Shown in pieces: positions 34,060-43,505 of a stretch of DNA of 64,000 nt. The notes below the pieces were generated by a model that saw only the letters and a program-made list of their open reading frames with translations, made no database searches and had not been told where the DNA came from. Location of the stretch: positions 672,658-736,657 of the forward strand of contig LODT01000035.1 in NCBI GenBank assembly GCA_001606155.1, written 5' to 3'. Every line of letters begins with the position of its first letter. The stretch's first letter is position 1. This DNA is from Tieghemostelium lacteum. Taxonomy: Eukaryota > Evosea > Eumycetozoa > Dictyosteliales > Raperosteliaceae. The translations under genes and the position numbers were made by a program.

Positions 34060-35796
34060 TTATAGAGTTAATTCATTGGTTAGTTGGATATCTATAATGT
34101 TAGTTTGTCTTTGAATTTGTGATTTTAAGTGATCTATTTGATCTTTAGTGCAGGCATATGACACTGGTATGAGTAATGGAACTTTTAGAATGGAAATATA
34201 GCAATGTGAGATGATAGATTGTAGAATATCATACAATTCTTCTTTTGAACATGCATCTTGTGAAATTGTAGTTTTCTTCTTGACAGTGAGGTTAGAGAGA
34301 TTAGTATTCTTTGATAGAGTTTCATTAAACTCTTGTAAATTGAAATTGAGAATTTCCAAACATGAGAAGGTATTAATTGTTGGATGATTTGATCTAATGA
34401 ACTCAATGAAATCTTTGAATTCTAACGGTAATGTAATGTGTAGAGTTCTCAAATGGGTATTCAACTGAAGAGATTTTAACAATAGATCTAAATCCACAAT
34501 TTTCTCTTGAGCATCAATTAGCGAGACTATATTTAATGTGTGTAGTGTTTTTATGCTATTTTGACTCAACAATCCAGCAATTCTACTTAGAACACTCTTT
34601 TGACCTGACATTACATTAGCTTCTGGACGAAGACACCAACTGAAACTTGCCAATTGTGAGCAGTGGTAATTGTAAATGGAGTCAAAATCCAAGCTCTCGT
34701 TAGGTGCATAGAGAATACGCTTGATTTTACTCTGACTCTTCCAGTACTTTAGAAATTGACCAGAAATGAATTCTAGTGTCTCATTGTGAATGGGAACTGG
34801 TGAAAAGCCTGGAAGTGCTTCTTCAAACTTTGGATCCATGAATGAAAATAGTCTTAACGATTTTGTATTATTGAGGAGATAAGCTATGCCTTCTAGTGTT
34901 GCATCACTAGGTTTACCAGACTGATTGATTCTTAGACACTTTAGGTTTCTAGATTGAGACAGAAGCCTAAATATATCATTATACCCATTTAATTTGGCAT
35001 CTGGGTCAATAAGTACATTGGATAGATAGAGTTCTGAAACTTGTTGTAAATATTCATCGAGATTTGGAGTATTGAAAATACAACGAGTCAATGACAATTT
35101 CAGACATGGGTATTTGTAGTTTTGAAAACCATCTAAATCACAATCTACAAAGGTACCAAATGGTGTGCACCCATCAATTGTAATATGAGTCAATTGATAG
35201 TCTTTGACTTGACATTGTTTAGATAAGGTTTTCCAGAGATTCCAGCTATTTCTAGTACCTTGTAATTTACCATGTTTTAAAATGTTCCCTTGCGATCCCA
35301 AATCAATATTCATAATAAGACTAGTCAAATTGTCAAACTGGTAATCTCCTTCAAAGAGATTAGATATCAAAGGCAAAGGTGTTTTGAGTAAAATGAACTG
35401 AGAAACACTTTTAAAATATCTTGAGTAGATATCTATATCATCTTGATTGGAAATTTTAGCTCTGATACTATATACATGTCCTTCAATAGATTTACTAAAT
35501 TCCTTATCAGTTTCAGAGGTTAAGTAGGTATTGCTGTCACCATCCATTAAAACCACTTTTATATTCATTCTCATTTTTAAAAGTCTTTTTGTTAAGTTTC
35601 TACCCAATGGTAAATCAACATCAATATCTTTAATTGTAAGTCTTGGTAATATATCATTGTTCCATTCTTTACATATCAATGAGAAGACACTTAACCATTC
35701 TACTATCCTCTTTTCATATTCAAAAAATCCAACTGATAGATTATTAATTGTATGCTCTAATATATTTAATAAACAATATCTAGTAAGTTTCACCAT
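34060..35796 (-). CDS. Dictyostelid F-box-like / leucine-rich protein
   Basis: An intronless protein of 578 residues. The N-terminus (YCLLNILEHTINNL ... VFSLICKEWNNDILPRLT) follows the F-box pattern, ending in I-C-x-x-W. Repeated Leu-rich segments across the remaining ~500 residues look like divergent LRRs (for example LSNVLIDPDAKLN, LKCLRINQSG, LHTLNIVSLI). It has the same plan as the 3.1-kb and 54.1-kb proteins and probably belongs to the same expanded family. A role as an SCF substrate adaptor is inferred; substrate unknown. Confidence 0.65.
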   Translation of the reverse strand: MVKLTRYCLLNILEHTINNLSVGFFEYEKRIVEWLSVFSLICKEWNNDILPRLTIKDIDVDLPLGRNLTKRLLKMRMNIKVVLMDGDSNTYLTSETDKEFSKSIEGHVYSIRAKISNQDDIDIYSRYFKSVSQFILLKTPLPLISNLFEGDYQFDNLTSLIMNIDLGSQGNILKHGKLQGTRNSWNLWKTLSKQCQVKDYQLTHITIDGCTPFGTFVDCDLDGFQNYKYPCLKLSLTRCIFNTPNLDEYLQQVSELYLSNVLIDPDAKLNGYNDIFRLLSQSRNLKCLRINQSGKPSDATLEGIAYLLNNTKSLRLFSFMDPKFEEALPGFSPVPIHNETLEFISGQFLKYWKSQSKIKRILYAPNESLDFDSIYNYHCSQLASFSWCLRPEANVMSGQKSVLSRIAGLLSQNSIKTLHTLNIVSLIDAQEKIVDLDLLLKSLQLNTHLRTLHITLPLEFKDFIEFIRSNHPTINTFSCLEILNFNLQEFNETLSKNTNLSNLTVKKKTTISQDACSKEELYDILQSIISHCYISILKVPLLIPVSYACTKDQIDHLKSQIQRQTNIIDIQLTNELTL

Positions 35797-36096
35797 CTTT
35801 ATCTTTTAATTTTTTTTTTAATGATATTTCATGTTTGTTTGTTTTATAAATCAAAAATGAAATATAATTCCAAATCAATTCAAAGAAAATAACAGAAAAA
35901 AATTAAATAAAAATAAACATTTATTGAATATTTAAATTATAAAAATTTCAGTTAACTTAATTTTAGTAACTTTCCAATGATTTTATTTAAATATTTTAAT
36001 TTAATTATGAATTGTAATAAATGATTATTGCTGGATATTCTGATGTGGCTTTTCATACATAAAAACTTTTTTGTTTTTTTATTTTTAAATTAAATA
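35797..36096. other. AT-rich divergent intergenic region
   Basis: 300 bases of strongly AT-rich DNA between the F-box-like gene (minus) and copZ (plus). It contains T-runs just upstream of copZ. Nothing else was recognised. Confidence 0.4.
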
Positions 36097-36734
36097 ATGA
36101 ACTTACTTCCTGATATATACCAAGTTAAAGCAATTATAATATTAGATAAGAATGGAAATAGAATATGTAGTAATTTCTACGATTTAGATTTAAAAGAATT
36201 TAAAACAGAAAAAGATAAAAGAGAGTTTGAAAAGGTTTTATATAACAAATCAAAATCATCAAATTGTATGCAAAATTGAATGAATTAACTCTGATGAATA
36301 CTTTATAAAATTAATTTTAACACATTTCCAAACCTATGATGATATTAACAGGCGAATTAGAGTTAATAGAACAACTGTTGGTTGTAGGAAACAAAACAGG
36401 CGATATTATGGTATTTGTTATTGGATTGCAATCAGGTAATGAAATTGCACTTTTAGATGTTTTAACTACTGTAATGTCATGTATCAAGAAAATATGTTCA
36501 CAACCCGGATCACTTACCACTGAAGACAGTAGCAATGTTACAATTTCAAAAAAATCACTATTAAATGATTTTTCTACTTTAAAGCTCTATCTTGATGAGA
36601 TTATAAGTGATGGTATAATATTTGAATTAGAAGATGATACCATATTCAGTAGAATACCTCTACCTGATCAAACCATTGTAAATGCCATTGAAATGGCAAA
36701 AGAGAAAATATCCTATTTCACTTCATCAAGATGA
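36097..36734 (+). CDS. copZ: Coatomer subunit zeta
   Basis: Exons 36097-36265 and 36352-36734 (phase 1) encode 183 residues. Zeta-COP pairs with gamma-COP in the COPI coat, which returns cargo from Golgi to ER and within the Golgi. The longin fold is evident: YQVKAIIILDKNGNRICSNFYD, FEKVLYNKSKSS, then after the join ELELIEQLLVV, DIMVFVIGLQSGNE, LLDVLTTVMSCI, LYLDEIISDGIIFE and the terminal helix. Length matches the family. The stop at 36277 of the unspliced exon shows that the intron must be removed. Confidence 0.95.
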
Positions 36735-36991
36735 TCATATTGAAAATCTCACACAAACCTGTCCCAAATGTAAATAAAAAAAAAAATATGAGTGTAAATA
36801 AATGTATTAAACTATCTACAGGGTTCTTTTATTTGTTTGTTAACATGTTGAACAACAACAAAAAAGGTGGATGAAATAGGAATAATAAAAAAGGTACAAC
36901 ATTATTATTTGATTATTATTATTATTTATATTTTTAAAAAAGTGAGTTGTGTATATATAGAAAGTTTGTGTAATGTGAATGGTGGAGGAGT

Positions 36992-38146
36992 TTAGTTGTT
37001 TTTCTTTGCAGAGGATGAGTGAGAGATTGGAATGAAAGAGTGTAGTTTGGTCAAAAGATCTTTACCACAGACTTTAGCTTTTTCAATTTGTGGGTCAATG
37101 ACATCTTTCTTCTCTAGATAGACTCTTGGTGCAATGAATAAGACCAAGAAGGATACGTAAGCAATGGTGTTCAATGAAATACATTTACCAAGTACACCAG
37201 TGAGATAGAAAGCTACCAAGTATTGAGCTGATAAATAAATTGATCTGACACTGAAAACATCTTTAGCAATTGCCAATAATTGGTTAATAAACTCAGCAAT
37301 GTTAGTAGCTTGTTTTTCAATAACTGCTTCGTGGACATGGAATGAAAGAGTTTTCAATTGATCACTATGTTATGGCCACTTAATAATTAGTATTACTCTC
37401 TATGCAAATATATGAGAATTTCAATTGATTTGTTCATAAAAATACATACGTAATTTGGTTATCTAGAGTAATACCTTGAGCATATTTAACCAAAACAATG
37501 GATACAGCTTTAAACATTAATGTGGCAGCAGTGACAACAAAACCTACATAACCAACCAAGGATACTAAACTATATTTCAAACAACAGGTGATAAAGAAAA
37601 CAGTATTTATAATAATGAACAATAAACCAGTTTGGATTAAGTCTTCCCAGAGTACAATTTGTTTAGCTAATATAGATAAATCAGAGAAAAAAAATAGAAA
37701 AAAAGTGTGTGAGTCAATAAATACTATAAGAGATATTGAATAGGTGATAAATGAATTTACAATAGACATACCTGGTTCATATAATGGGTTCTTTTTAATT
37801 ATGCTAGTTAATTTGCAGACATGAGTACACATTGAATTGTTACCACTCAATGAATATGGACAACCACCTTCAGTAGTAGTGGTTGTGGAAGATGGTGATG
37901 ATGATGATGAGGATACAGATGATACTTTATCAACTAATTGTTCAACATCCTTTTTGACTTCCTTTTTAATCTCTGATACAATTTCATCCTCTTTGATTTC
38001 TTCAACTTCTTGTTTAATTATTTTTTCATCTTCTGATGATGATGATGAGTTGTGTTGTTGATCTTCTACAATTTATATCAATTGCAATTAATAAAATTTC
38101 ATTATAAATAGAAATATACTAAATCATCAAACTTACCTTCAGACAT
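36992..38146 (-). CDS. Reticulon-family ER membrane protein
   Basis: Four exons (38146-38137, 38065-37772, 37666-37450, 37364-36992; phases 1, 1, 2) give about 297 residues. Exon 1 encodes only MSE plus one base. The N-terminal ~90 residues are an acidic, Ser/Thr/Lys-rich cytosolic segment with a few Cys. The reticulon homology domain spans exons 3 and 4: QIVLWEDLIQTGLLFIII starts the first long hydrophobic hairpin, and SLNTIAYVSFLVLFIAPRVYL the second, ending in KDVIDPQIEK. Reticulons insert hairpins into the ER membrane to curve tubules. The C-terminus ends SAKKNN, a possible ER-retrieval-like signal although not canonical. Confidence 0.9.
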
Positions 38147-38615
38147 TATGTGTTTCTTTTGATAATTAAAAAAATTGAACTAGAAAAAAAAAAAAAAAAA
38201 AATAATAGTTTCTCATTTTACAAAATCACATTTCATACGTAAGAGTATTATTGATTGCAGTATCTAGTCAGTCTTATAAATTAATAATATTGGGAAATTG
38301 AATAAACCTTAAACGTAATGATATTATAAAGAAATCCAAAATTCATAGAATTATGAATTTTCTTTAGATTTCCCATTATATTCTAGATATAGATTGGGTG
38401 GATTTGATCCACCAAAAGACTACAAAATGAAACTATTCACATAAATAATAGTGTTTATATAAATAAAGTAAAGTAATAGAAAATGAAGTTTCATTATGAT
38501 TTGATTATTTTTTTTTTTTTAAAAAACGTTCAAAATCGATTTTGAGACACAATCATTTTTCATTTTTTTTTCTATTTGATTTCAAAGATAGAGATTTGTG
38601 ATATCTTCATAAAGG
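38147..38615. other. Divergent intergenic region with two perfect hairpins
   Basis: This region lies between the reticulon gene (minus) and the mitochondrial uS5 gene (plus). At 38338-38361 there is a 10-bp perfect inverted repeat (AAAATTCATA and its complement, 4-nt loop). At 38397-38413 a second 7-bp hairpin (GGTGGAT-TTG-ATCCACC) follows. Poly-A and T tracts flank both. The uS5-proximal part carries TTTTAAAAAACG at about 38517-38528. No ORF was recognised. Confidence 0.5.
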
Positions 38616-41600
38616 ATGTTATCACAACTTAAAAATGTATCAAAACTGTCCAATTATGTATTGACAAAGAATACATTATTGCGTAGTAGCAGTACAATGA
38701 CAGGTTATAGTAATATACTTGGATACAGTTCATCAACATCAAAACACCAAGACAATAGAGATCAGGTTATGAAAAACAAACAAGAAGATATTGAAAATCA
38801 ACAGATACTTGGTGCATTAGATAAACAAAACGACACTAAAAAATACAGAGAAGAAAATCCAGAACTCTATGATGTAGATGAGGATTTAGTTGAAAGAAAA
38901 GAAATTGAGTCTGGTATATTCGGTCTGATGAGTAACCAAAGATCAATCACTGCTGATGCAGACGAGACAGATTTGATTCTAAATGAACTTTTAGAAAGAG
39001 ACGAAAAGAACCGTCAAGAGATGATACGTAGAGACCCACATCTACTCAACAAGAGACGTGTTAGACAACAGATTATAGAGGACGATATATTCGATGATCA
39101 AGAAGATGGTATTGATCAATATGAAAGAGAAGACAGAGAAATTGAAGCTAAATTAAGTGGTATTGATCCAAGTAAAATCAGTAGAGAGGTAGATCTGTCA
39201 CCTGGTATGCCAAAAATTCGTGAAAAGAAAAGACCATTCCAAGAGTACAATCGTTATGGTCTCTACAATCCCAATAATATATTTGCAGAGGGTCTCATTG
39301 ACTTGTTCCGTGATCCATATGCTTACATTGAAGCCTATGCCAAGAGATACAATCTCACTGCCGAAGAATATTTTGGAAAACTCAATCAAGACCACTTTGA
39401 CAGTCTGGAGAATATCAATAATTCACAAGCTCAACAAATGTACACCATTGAGTTGATGCGTCAGATTACTCAAAAGTTGAGTCAGATTGAAGACACTGGA
39501 TTTGACACTGAGAATATAAATGAAATCACCAAAGTCACAAACCTCACACCACAACAGGTTAAGTTAATTAAGGAGTATGAAGCATTGGCTGCAAAATATG
39601 ATAAATATGGTATGGATTTGGAAGATATGGAATTTAAAGACAAAGAACTTTTAGATGAAAATTCGGATTCAAATTTAGAAACAGCCGATCCAGATGAAGA
39701 TAAATATAATTCATTAAAAGAGGATTTAGGTATTGAGAATGATGAGGAGGACGAAGTAGAATTTGAAGAAGATGGTCATTTTGAAAACATTAAGGAATAT
39801 GAAGCCAATTTTAGAATTGAAACTGAAGAGACCCTCAAGAAGAAATTGGATAAATTCTTTTTGAAAAAGGAAGCTGAAGGCAAGGTTTACACACCACAAC
39901 AAAAAGAGAGTAAACTAGATTATGAAATTCGTAAATACAATGCATTGGTCTATGAATTCTTTGCCTCTGCAGTTTCAACTGCCAGAAATGAAAAATTGGA
40001 AAATCAAAGAAAAGAGGCTGAAGCTTATGTTCCAAAATTGATTACAAAGGATTTTGTAGAGAATCTAAAGAGAGAGATTCACGAAACTGGTGATTTTAAA
40101 CCACTTTCCAAGGATGATGAAAAGCTTGCATTTAAAGACTTGAAAATTCTTCTTAAGGGACAAACAGCACCAAAGAGTTCTCTAATTGAAATGAAACCAC
40201 AGAGATTTGTAGATCCAGCTCCCATTTTACAATACATTAAGGATCTTGGTGGTGGTCACCTGGCAAAGAGACGTTTGTCCAAGTTGATTAGATTCCTACT
40301 CAAGTGTAATGATTCACCAACTTTTGCCCATATGTTGACTTCGGAAGAGAAAGAACTCATGGCAATGAGATGGCCAAACAGATCTGCTTCTTATGACTTT
40401 TATGAGGATGATGAGCCTATTGACTATGATGAAGAGGTATTCCAAGGTTTGACTCGTCTCGAGCCTGATAAGCACGATATTGATGAAAACTTCCAGTTCA
40501 TTATGGATTTTCAAGAAATGAGAGCAAAAACCATGCCAAATGTTGATATACTATTGGAGAATAATGAAGAAGAACTAGATAATTTTGATGATATGGATGA
40601 AGATTATCGTGACGATGATCTTGGTGTTGAAAGACTCTATCCAGAATTTGAAGAAGACGATTTCTTTAATGAAGAAGATGACAATATGGAACCAAAACCA
40701 ATACTTCATTATGGTTCCAAAACAGTTGCTAAACTTCGTGATCAAGCAAAATATGTATTTTTAGCTCATGCTGAAAGATACTTTGAAAACATTGAAGATG
40801 ATTTACGAAAACCCCAAGATGAAAAGAAATCATCTGGATTATCTCTAGACCCTAATGAAAACCCACTTCAAGGTGAAGAATCTGAACATGATCCATTTAA
40901 GCAACTACAAGATTCATATAAAGACAAAGAAAGTGTAGAGGGTGATGAATTTACACCTTTAGATCCCTCAGAATACTCTAGAATGAATAAAAAGAGACTT
41001 GCATCTCGTCTCTACAAACAAGTCAAAGTCTTGGAAATTTCCAGACATACCAAAGTAACTAAAGCAGGTAGAGTAAACTCATTCTCTTGTCTGATCTTTG
41101 CTGGTGATGGTAAAGGTACTGCTTCTTTGGGTTATGGTAAAGGTGAATCAGCTCCAACTGCATTACGTAGATCCATCAAAGATGCCGTTAAAAAGTCATT
41201 TACATTGGACTTGTACAATGACAATACTCTACCCACTGGTTTGGATCTCAAATACCGTTCAACTAAAATCAGATTTTACAAGACTGCCCAAGATAATAAC
41301 TTTAATGTCAAAACCTACAAACAATCAGCCCTCTTACCAATCTTAGGTCTACAAGGTGTAGGTTTCAGAACCTATGGAAGAAGAGGTTGGAAGAACATTG
41401 TAGAAACCATTCAACATGAGTTACCAAAATTCACTAATCCTCAAGAGGCTGCCAGAATGATGGGTAAGAAATTTATTACCGAGAAAAAAATGTACAACAA
41501 CAAAAGCGATGAACCTAAAAAGTCTCTGCAAGATTTACTCAGTGATAAACTTCAAAACCAAATACATAAAGATCCATATGATTTGAGTTTGGTCTCTGAA

Positions 41601-41831
41601 TTCCTATATGATCTCGAAAAGAAACCAAAGAGACAATCCAGACAAGAAATTGATCACCAAATGTTCTCTGATGCCTACGATCACTATTTCGGTAAAGAAC
41701 ATGAATCACAATCGGATGATATTCAAAATATTTCTGAATCCAATAATAAATCTCGTAAGAGAATAGACCCAATGAAAACTGGTACCACTGATAGAAAATA
41801 TCAACGTGAACAAAAATTCTCACACTTCTAA
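38616..41831 (+). CDS. Mitochondrial small ribosomal subunit protein uS5m with very long N-terminal extension
   Basis: An intronless protein of 1071 residues, about 2.5 times the length of animal uS5m. Residues 1-45 are a presequence-like segment. Residues ~45-790 are mostly charged, with acidic stretches (EEDEVEFEED; DFDDMDEDYRDDD) and no recognised domain. The S5 dsRBD-like part is at ~800-870 (VKVLEISRHTKVTKAGRVNSF, FAGDGKGTASLGYGKG) and the S5 C-terminal domain follows (RFYKTAQDNN, LLPILGLQGVGFRTYGRRGW). uS5 lies at the mRNA entry site of the small subunit. The ORF reads through without a break, so the extension belongs to the same protein. Its role is unknown. Confidence 0.9.
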   Translation: MLSQLKNVSKLSNYVLTKNTLLRSSSTMTGYSNILGYSSSTSKHQDNRDQVMKNKQEDIENQQILGALDKQNDTKKYREENPELYDVDEDLVERKEIESGIFGLMSNQRSITADADETDLILNELLERDEKNRQEMIRRDPHLLNKRRVRQQIIEDDIFDDQEDGIDQYEREDREIEAKLSGIDPSKISREVDLSPGMPKIREKKRPFQEYNRYGLYNPNNIFAEGLIDLFRDPYAYIEAYAKRYNLTAEEYFGKLNQDHFDSLENINNSQAQQMYTIELMRQITQKLSQIEDTGFDTENINEITKVTNLTPQQVKLIKEYEALAAKYDKYGMDLEDMEFKDKELLDENSDSNLETADPDEDKYNSLKEDLGIENDEEDEVEFEEDGHFENIKEYEANFRIETEETLKKKLDKFFLKKEAEGKVYTPQQKESKLDYEIRKYNALVYEFFASAVSTARNEKLENQRKEAEAYVPKLITKDFVENLKREIHETGDFKPLSKDDEKLAFKDLKILLKGQTAPKSSLIEMKPQRFVDPAPILQYIKDLGGGHLAKRRLSKLIRFLLKCNDSPTFAHMLTSEEKELMAMRWPNRSASYDFYEDDEPIDYDEEVFQGLTRLEPDKHDIDENFQFIMDFQEMRAKTMPNVDILLENNEEELDNFDDMDEDYRDDDLGVERLYPEFEEDDFFNEEDDNMEPKPILHYGSKTVAKLRDQAKYVFLAHAERYFENIEDDLRKPQDEKKSSGLSLDPNENPLQGEESEHDPFKQLQDSYKDKESVEGDEFTPLDPSEYSRMNKKRLASRLYKQVKVLEISRHTKVTKAGRVNSFSCLIFAGDGKGTASLGYGKGESAPTALRRSIKDAVKKSFTLDLYNDNTLPTGLDLKYRSTKIRFYKTAQDNNFNVKTYKQSALLPILGLQGVGFRTYGRRGWKNIVETIQHELPKFTNPQEAARMMGKKFITEKKMYNNKSDEPKKSLQDLLSDKLQNQIHKDPYDLSLVSEFLYDLEKKPKRQSRQEIDHQMFSDAYDHYFGKEHESQSDDIQNISESNNKSRKRIDPMKTGTTDRKYQREQKFSHF

Positions 41832-42129
41832 AAAAAAAATAGATTTTAAAATAAATAATTAAATAAACATATATATAAACCAAACTTCTGATTTCTATTT
41901 CTTTTATAAAACAACCCCACACTTTCTACATTAAAGAATATTGTAATATAAATCAAATAATTTGTGTCAAAGTAACTTATATCAAACAAGTCTATCCAAT
42001 GATATTCATTTTAAATAATTGTATAAATTTTCTTTAAAATTATAGTATTATTATTAATTCGTTTTTAGTTTATTATTTGTTAATTTATATATCTGTTTAA
42101 TTATTATTTCAATTATTTATATTTTTAAT

Positions 42130-43350
42130 ATGATTTCAAATTTAATATTAATTTATAGTTTAATTATTTCCTTACTTTTGGTTAATGTAAATGGAACTTA
42201 TCTTCAGATAAAGTATTTTCCATCTGGTCAATGTACAGCTAGTGAATCTTATTCTAAACAATATGTGAAAATGGATACATGTGTTGGTATTAGTATTTAT
42301 AAGATGAAAACTGGAAATGGTTTAACTACTGGTTTGACAAGTCAATTAACTAATGTTATTACAAGTCAAATTACAACTGCTAATCCTTCAACTACTGCCA
42401 ATCCTGCAACCTCAGTACAAGCAAGTGGTAGTACAACCACTTCATCAGCATTGACTGATTCAGTTACTGGTTTATTATCTACTGCTGGAACTGGTATGTC
42501 AACTGGTTTATTGACTAATGGTGATATTACAAGTATAGTAACAGCTGCCATTACAACTGGAGGTCTTACAGGTGGACTTTTAACAGGTGGTTTATTGGGT
42601 AGAGATCTAGAAGAGGTTGATATGACAGAAGCCGCTGGTGAAACCGTTGTTCAATACATGTGTATTTCACCAGGTTGTTCAAGTAATTGTATTGCCTATG
42701 AAGAGTTACCATTAGATGTTTGTACAAGAGTTGGTTTAGAATATGTTCTCTATTCAGTTGTCAGTGAAATGCAATTATCAACACTATCTGAAGAAACTCC
42801 AACCCCATCAGTTACACCATCAGTAACCCCAACTGTAACTCCATCTGTTAATACTAACAGTACCACTGGAGACGCCACATCAACAACAGGTCTCACTAAT
42901 TCTCCAGAATCATTAAAAGCTCGTTCCATTGAATCAACAACTCCAAAAGGCTACTGTCAAAGTTACATCAGTCAATATTCATGTCTAACTGAACCAGTTG
43001 AAGTAACAGAATTCAGAAATAACTATTGTGCAAAATCATACAAGATTAATTGCACAAATGACAATTATAGTCATTACCAATGTGCTGATACTGAGTGTAA
43101 TCAATGTTCACAATTGATTAATAAGCCATTGGGATTGTGTATAGTTGATGATACCAACAAAATGGGTACACAATACAAAGCTCTTTTACCAAAAGAAACT
43201 GTAACCCCAACTCCAACTCCTACAGATACTATACCAACAACAACCCCAACTCCAACTCCTGATAATATCAAATCAGATGGTCATATTAGCATGCAAGTTA
43301 CTCATATTATCTTTATCATTTTGCTTTTAACATTAATGGCACTAAACTAA
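42130..43350 (+). CDS. Secreted, Cys-rich, probably GPI-anchored surface protein with an internal duplication
   Basis: An intronless 406-residue protein. Residues 1-22 are a signal peptide (LIISLLLVNVNG). Two related Cys modules are seen. The first runs from FPSGQCTASESYSKQYVKMD to YMCISPGCSSNCIAYEELPLDVC. The second runs from GYCQSYISQYSCLTE to YQCADTECNQCSQLINKPLGLC. Between them is a Thr/Ser/Gly-rich mucin-like stretch, and TPTPT repeats precede the last 20 residues. These are hydrophobic (HIIFIILLLTLMALN) with no cytosolic tail, as in GPI signals. No family was recognised; a coat or cell-surface role is inferred. Confidence 0.65.
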   Translation: MISNLILIYSLIISLLLVNVNGTYLQIKYFPSGQCTASESYSKQYVKMDTCVGISIYKMKTGNGLTTGLTSQLTNVITSQITTANPSTTANPATSVQASGSTTTSSALTDSVTGLLSTAGTGMSTGLLTNGDITSIVTAAITTGGLTGGLLTGGLLGRDLEEVDMTEAAGETVVQYMCISPGCSSNCIAYEELPLDVCTRVGLEYVLYSVVSEMQLSTLSEETPTPSVTPSVTPTVTPSVNTNSTTGDATSTTGLTNSPESLKARSIESTTPKGYCQSYISQYSCLTEPVEVTEFRNNYCAKSYKINCTNDNYSHYQCADTECNQCSQLINKPLGLCIVDDTNKMGTQYKALLPKETVTPTPTPTDTIPTTTPTPTPDNIKSDGHISMQVTHIIFIILLLTLMALN

Positions 43351-43505
43351 TAATTGGATTAACCTTCAATAATCTCTGATTTAAATAAATTATAAAATAA
43401 TTCCTTTTTTACTTATTTTAATTATTAAAATCTATTCTTTTGATTAAATTTTAACCCTCCAACCTATTTTGATTTATACTTGATATTTGTAATCTAGATG
43501 AAATT

